Positions 38,381 through 40,074 of a stretch of DNA of 40,074 nucleotides are shown piece after piece (positions within the stretch are counted from its first letter, which is position 1; each line of letters begins with the position of its first letter). The notes below the pieces were generated by a model. That model worked only from the letters and a program-made list of their open reading frames with translations, ran no database searches and was not told where the DNA came from. The DNA lies in NCBI GenBank assembly GCA_944387915.1, contig CALXGT010000020.1:1-40074 (forward strand), given 5' to 3'. Source of the DNA: an uncultured Clostridia bacterium (lineage in GTDB: Bacteria > Bacillota > Clostridia > Oscillospirales > Ruminococcaceae). The position numbers and the translations under genes were made by a program.

Positions 38381-38424
38381 CCAATTCTATTATTTTATGA
38401 GAATTTCCTTTAAAATGCAATTTC

Positions 38425-38453
38425 ATTGTAACACATCCGTCATTTTATTTCAA
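38425..38453 (-). promoter_or_regulatory. Promoter of the glnA-ANTAR-purF operon
   Basis: On the minus strand TTGAAA (38453-38448) and TACAAT (38430-38425) are 17 bp apart. The leader to glnA is about 125 nt. The rest of 38461-38557 shows nothing I can identify. Confidence 0.8.
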
Positions 38454-38557
38454 TTGGTAAGGATTATGGTTTCTGATACTTTCTTTATTGATTATGTAGC
38501 TAAAATTCCCATAACTTCTTTTCTTTTGCAAAAATTTCGTGATTTATCAAAAACCTA

Positions 38558-38586
38558 TTGACAAAAAGACAAGAATCGTGTATGAT
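38558..38586 (+). promoter_or_regulatory. Promoter for tRNA-Ser
   Basis: TTGACA (38558-38563) and TATGAT (38581-38586) are 17 bp apart, about 30 bp before the tRNA. Confidence 0.85.
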
Positions 38587-38622
38587 GTTTAAGTCGCCAA
38601 AAGACAAGGTAGGAAATCAGCT

Positions 38623-38714
38623 GGAGATGTCGCCTAGTTGGTCGAGGGCGCACGACTGGAAATCGTGTAACCGTTAAAAGCGGTTCGAGAGTTCGAATCT
38701 CTCCATCTCCGCCA
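38623..38714 (+). tRNA. tRNA-Ser (GGA)
   Basis: The acceptor arms GGAGATG (38623-38629) and CATCTCC (38704-38710) pair fully, with discriminator G and encoded CCA (38712-38714). The anticodon stem CACGA/TCGTG (38651-38655 with 38663-38667) carries the loop CTGGAAA with anticodon GGA at 38658-38660. A long variable arm is present as expected for tRNA-Ser, and the T arm has GTTCGAATC. It decodes UCC and UCU. It may mark the attachment region of the neighbouring mobile element. Confidence 0.96.
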
Positions 38715-38770
38715 AAACTGCACACCTATTTTGATACCACGGTGTATCGAAACGGTGTGCAGTTTCTTTT
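38715..38770 (+). terminator. Terminator after tRNA-Ser
   Basis: AAACTGCACACC (38715-38726) and GGTGTGCAGTTT (38754-38765) form a perfect 12 bp stem, with an inner GATAC/GTATC helix, followed by CTTTTT. Confidence 0.85.
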
Positions 38771-38772
38771 TG

Positions 38773-38929
38773 CACAAAGCCCCATTTTACGGGCTTTGTG
38801 AATACCATTGAACGATAGCAGGCTCTGGGAGGATTGAAAAGTGGTCGTCCCAGAGCCTGTTTGTATTTTCCCCCGAGAACCTTTTCACGAAAGGTCGGGG
38901 GGTGTGCATTTTTTTCAGGGGGGTGTGCA
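38773..38929. repeat. Tandem inverted repeats and a 12 bp direct repeat beside tRNA-Ser
   Basis: Three further hairpins occur in a row: CACAAAGCCC/GGGCTTTGTG (38773-38782 with 38791-38800, perfect 10 bp), CAGGCTCTGGGA/TCCCAGAGCCTG (38819-38830 with 38848-38859, perfect 12 bp) and CCCCCG plus ACCTTT pairing with AAAGGT plus CGGGGG (38870-38884 with 38890-38901). Then GGGGGGTGTGCA is repeated directly at 38897-38908 and 38918-38929. No gene lies here. The zone may hold the recombinase's terminator and part of an attachment site. Confidence 0.7.
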
Positions 38930-38968
38930 CCTTTGAACGATTCCTCGGAAGAGAAAAAAATCGGAGCC

Positions 38969-40074
38969 TTATGCCCCGATTGTAATCTCCTTTCCATTGT
39001 AAAACACAAAGGTGATGCTGCCGTTCCGATGACCGATCGCCTTTTCCACCATCATAGTCCAGATGGTGTCGTCCCATTCTTCCAGAATGTCCGGCTGCTT
39101 CTTCAAGGTGCGGATAAAAAGCAACATGGCCTTGTCCTGCTGCTTGCGGCGGGTTCGGAGATTTTGCAGCCGTTCCAGTTCTACCATAGCAGCCTCATAC
39201 TGTTTTGTCAGTGTCTCATACTTTTGTCGATAGGTGTCCTGGGACCTGGCCGCAACGGCATTTTCTTTTACCACCTCTTGCACCAGTTTGGAAATCAGCT
39301 GAGTTTCTTCCTGCTGTTTCGCAATCTCCGCATCCAACGCTGCAAAATCCACCAGCTCTTTCCGCATCTGCTGGCAGTCCGTGATAAGTTCTGCCCGGTT
39401 TCCCATTAACTGATTGTAGGCGGTGCGGAACATCCGCCGGATGGTTTCAGTGTCAATGGTCGGAGTACCGCAGCGCTTTTCATTGGAGAATTTCCGGTTG
39501 CATTGCCAGAGCTGTTTCCGGTATCGGTCGGTGGAGTGCCAGACCTTGGAGCCATAAAAAGCGCCGCAGTCCTCACAAACCAGCTTTGCAGAAAAAACGC
39601 TCTTGCCGCTGTAGGTTCTGCCCAGCGCCTTTCGCCGGGATATTTCCAGCTGCACCATTTCCCATTCTTCCGGTGGAACAATGGCGGGGTGGCTGTTTTC
39701 CACGTAATACTGGGGAACCTCTCCCTGATTGATCTTCATCTTTTTTTCCAGAAAATCTACCGTGAACTTCTTTTGCAGTAGTGCGTCGCCTTTGTACTTT
39801 TCGTTGGTGAGAATGCTGGTGACGGTGGTTTTAGTCCACGTCTGTTTGCCGCTGGGCGAAGGAATGCCCATGCTTTCCAGATGCTTGCAGATGCCTGCCT
39901 GAGTCTTGCCTTCCAGAAACAGCCGGTAAATCAACCGCACAACAGCGGCTTCTTCCTCCACCACAGCTGGACGCCCATCCTCGCCCTTTTCATACCCCAG
40001 AAAGCGTTTGTAGGGAAGATGCACCTTGCCATCCGAAAAGCTTTTCCGCTGTCCCCAGGTGACGTTCTCCGAAA
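38969..40074 (-). CDS. Large serine recombinase, C-terminal part (5' partial)
   Basis: The frame is open through the right edge and gives about 368 residues; an internal GTG at 40024 is not the true start because the family sequence continues upstream (SENVTWGQRKSFSDGK). The visible part has the end of the recombinase domain (PF07508 type: FLGYEKGEDGRPAVVEEEAAVVRLIYRLFLEGKT, GIPSPSGKQTWTKTTVTSILTNEKYKGD, recognised by WTKTTVTSILTN), a zinc ribbon with CEDCGAFYG and later CNRKFSNEKRCG, and a long coiled coil (about the last 150 residues). The catalytic Ser resolvase domain lies outside the window. Such enzymes integrate and excise ICEs, transposons and prophages. Confidence 0.9.
   Translation of the reverse strand, partial: SENVTWGQRKSFSDGKVHLPYKRFLGYEKGEDGRPAVVEEEAAVVRLIYRLFLEGKTQAGICKHLESMGIPSPSGKQTWTKTTVTSILTNEKYKGDALLQKKFTVDFLEKKMKINQGEVPQYYVENSHPAIVPPEEWEMVQLEISRRKALGRTYSGKSVFSAKLVCEDCGAFYGSKVWHSTDRYRKQLWQCNRKFSNEKRCGTPTIDTETIRRMFRTAYNQLMGNRAELITDCQQMRKELVDFAALDAEIAKQQEETQLISKLVQEVVKENAVAARSQDTYRQKYETLTKQYEAAMVELERLQNLRTRRKQQDKAMLLFIRTLKKQPDILEEWDDTIWTMMVEKAIGHRNGSITFVFYNGKEITIGA

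Larger units (their letters stand above)
38773..40074. mobile_element. Probable end of an integrated mobile element, extending past the right edge
   Basis: A large serine recombinase gene points towards a tRNA-Ser gene with only inverted-repeat-rich sequence between. The recombinase coding sequence uses CTG, CAG and GCC more than the neighbouring chromosomal genes. The left boundary is a guess within 38766-38969 and the rest of the element is outside the window. Confidence 0.45.

Overview
The window looks like a chromosome segment from a spore-forming, Gram-positive member of the Clostridia (Bacillota). The evidence is the DnaD/DnaI-type primosome proteins, a PdaA-type deacetylase, an IreB-family protein, a T-box in front of pheST, strong AGGAGG ribosome-binding sites, frequent TTG/GTG starts, and consensus TTGACA/TATAAT promoters with 17-18 bp spacers. 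The genus cannot be read from the sequence alone. Protein-coding genes fill nearly all of it.

Layout. 1-1190: the C-terminal half of a LarA-like (DUF2088) protein running off the left edge, then ridA. 1255-8920: rpoB-rpoC behind a consensus promoter and a roughly 200 nt leader. 8928-14141: a five-gene peptide/nickel-type ABC importer (lipoprotein, two permeases, two ATPases) preceded by a structured leader that contains a full intrinsic terminator. 14252-18862: the str cluster rpsL-rpsG-fusA-tuf. 18888-21673: a YdcF-like protein, a DnaD-domain protein and a DnaI/DnaC-type helicase loader in one operon. 21632-23669 (minus strand): a PdaA-like lipoprotein deacetylase and an XRE regulator with its own promoter and candidate operator. 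23739-26054: a histidine phosphatase, a membrane protein containing a T16 tract, and a membrane-anchored protein whose gene overlaps it. 26100-29876: a Phe T-box followed by pheS-pheT. 29880-31053: ireB, DUF2752 and DUF4234 genes. 31050-31435: the RNase P RNA gene. 31539-34953: NfeD, SPFH/band-7 and two bacterial PH-domain membrane proteins. 34961-38453 (minus strand): glnA, an ANTAR regulator with a degenerate receiver, and purF, probably one nitrogen/purine operon. 38558-38770: tRNA-Ser(GGA). 38773-40074: a dense set of inverted repeats, then a large serine recombinase cut by the right edge, which suggests the end of an integrated mobile element beside the tRNA gene.

How it works together. 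Most of the window is growth and information-processing machinery (RNA polymerase core, ribosomal proteins, elongation factors, PheRS, RNase P, primosome loaders). It is interleaved with envelope functions (PdaA-like, SPFH/NfeD, PH-domain proteins) and glutamine-dependent metabolism (glutamine synthetase with PurF, which consumes glutamine). The least explained parts are the terminator-bearing leader in front of the ABC importer, the long T tracts, the glnA-ANTAR-purF arrangement with its leader hairpin, and the structured zone between tRNA-Ser and the recombinase.
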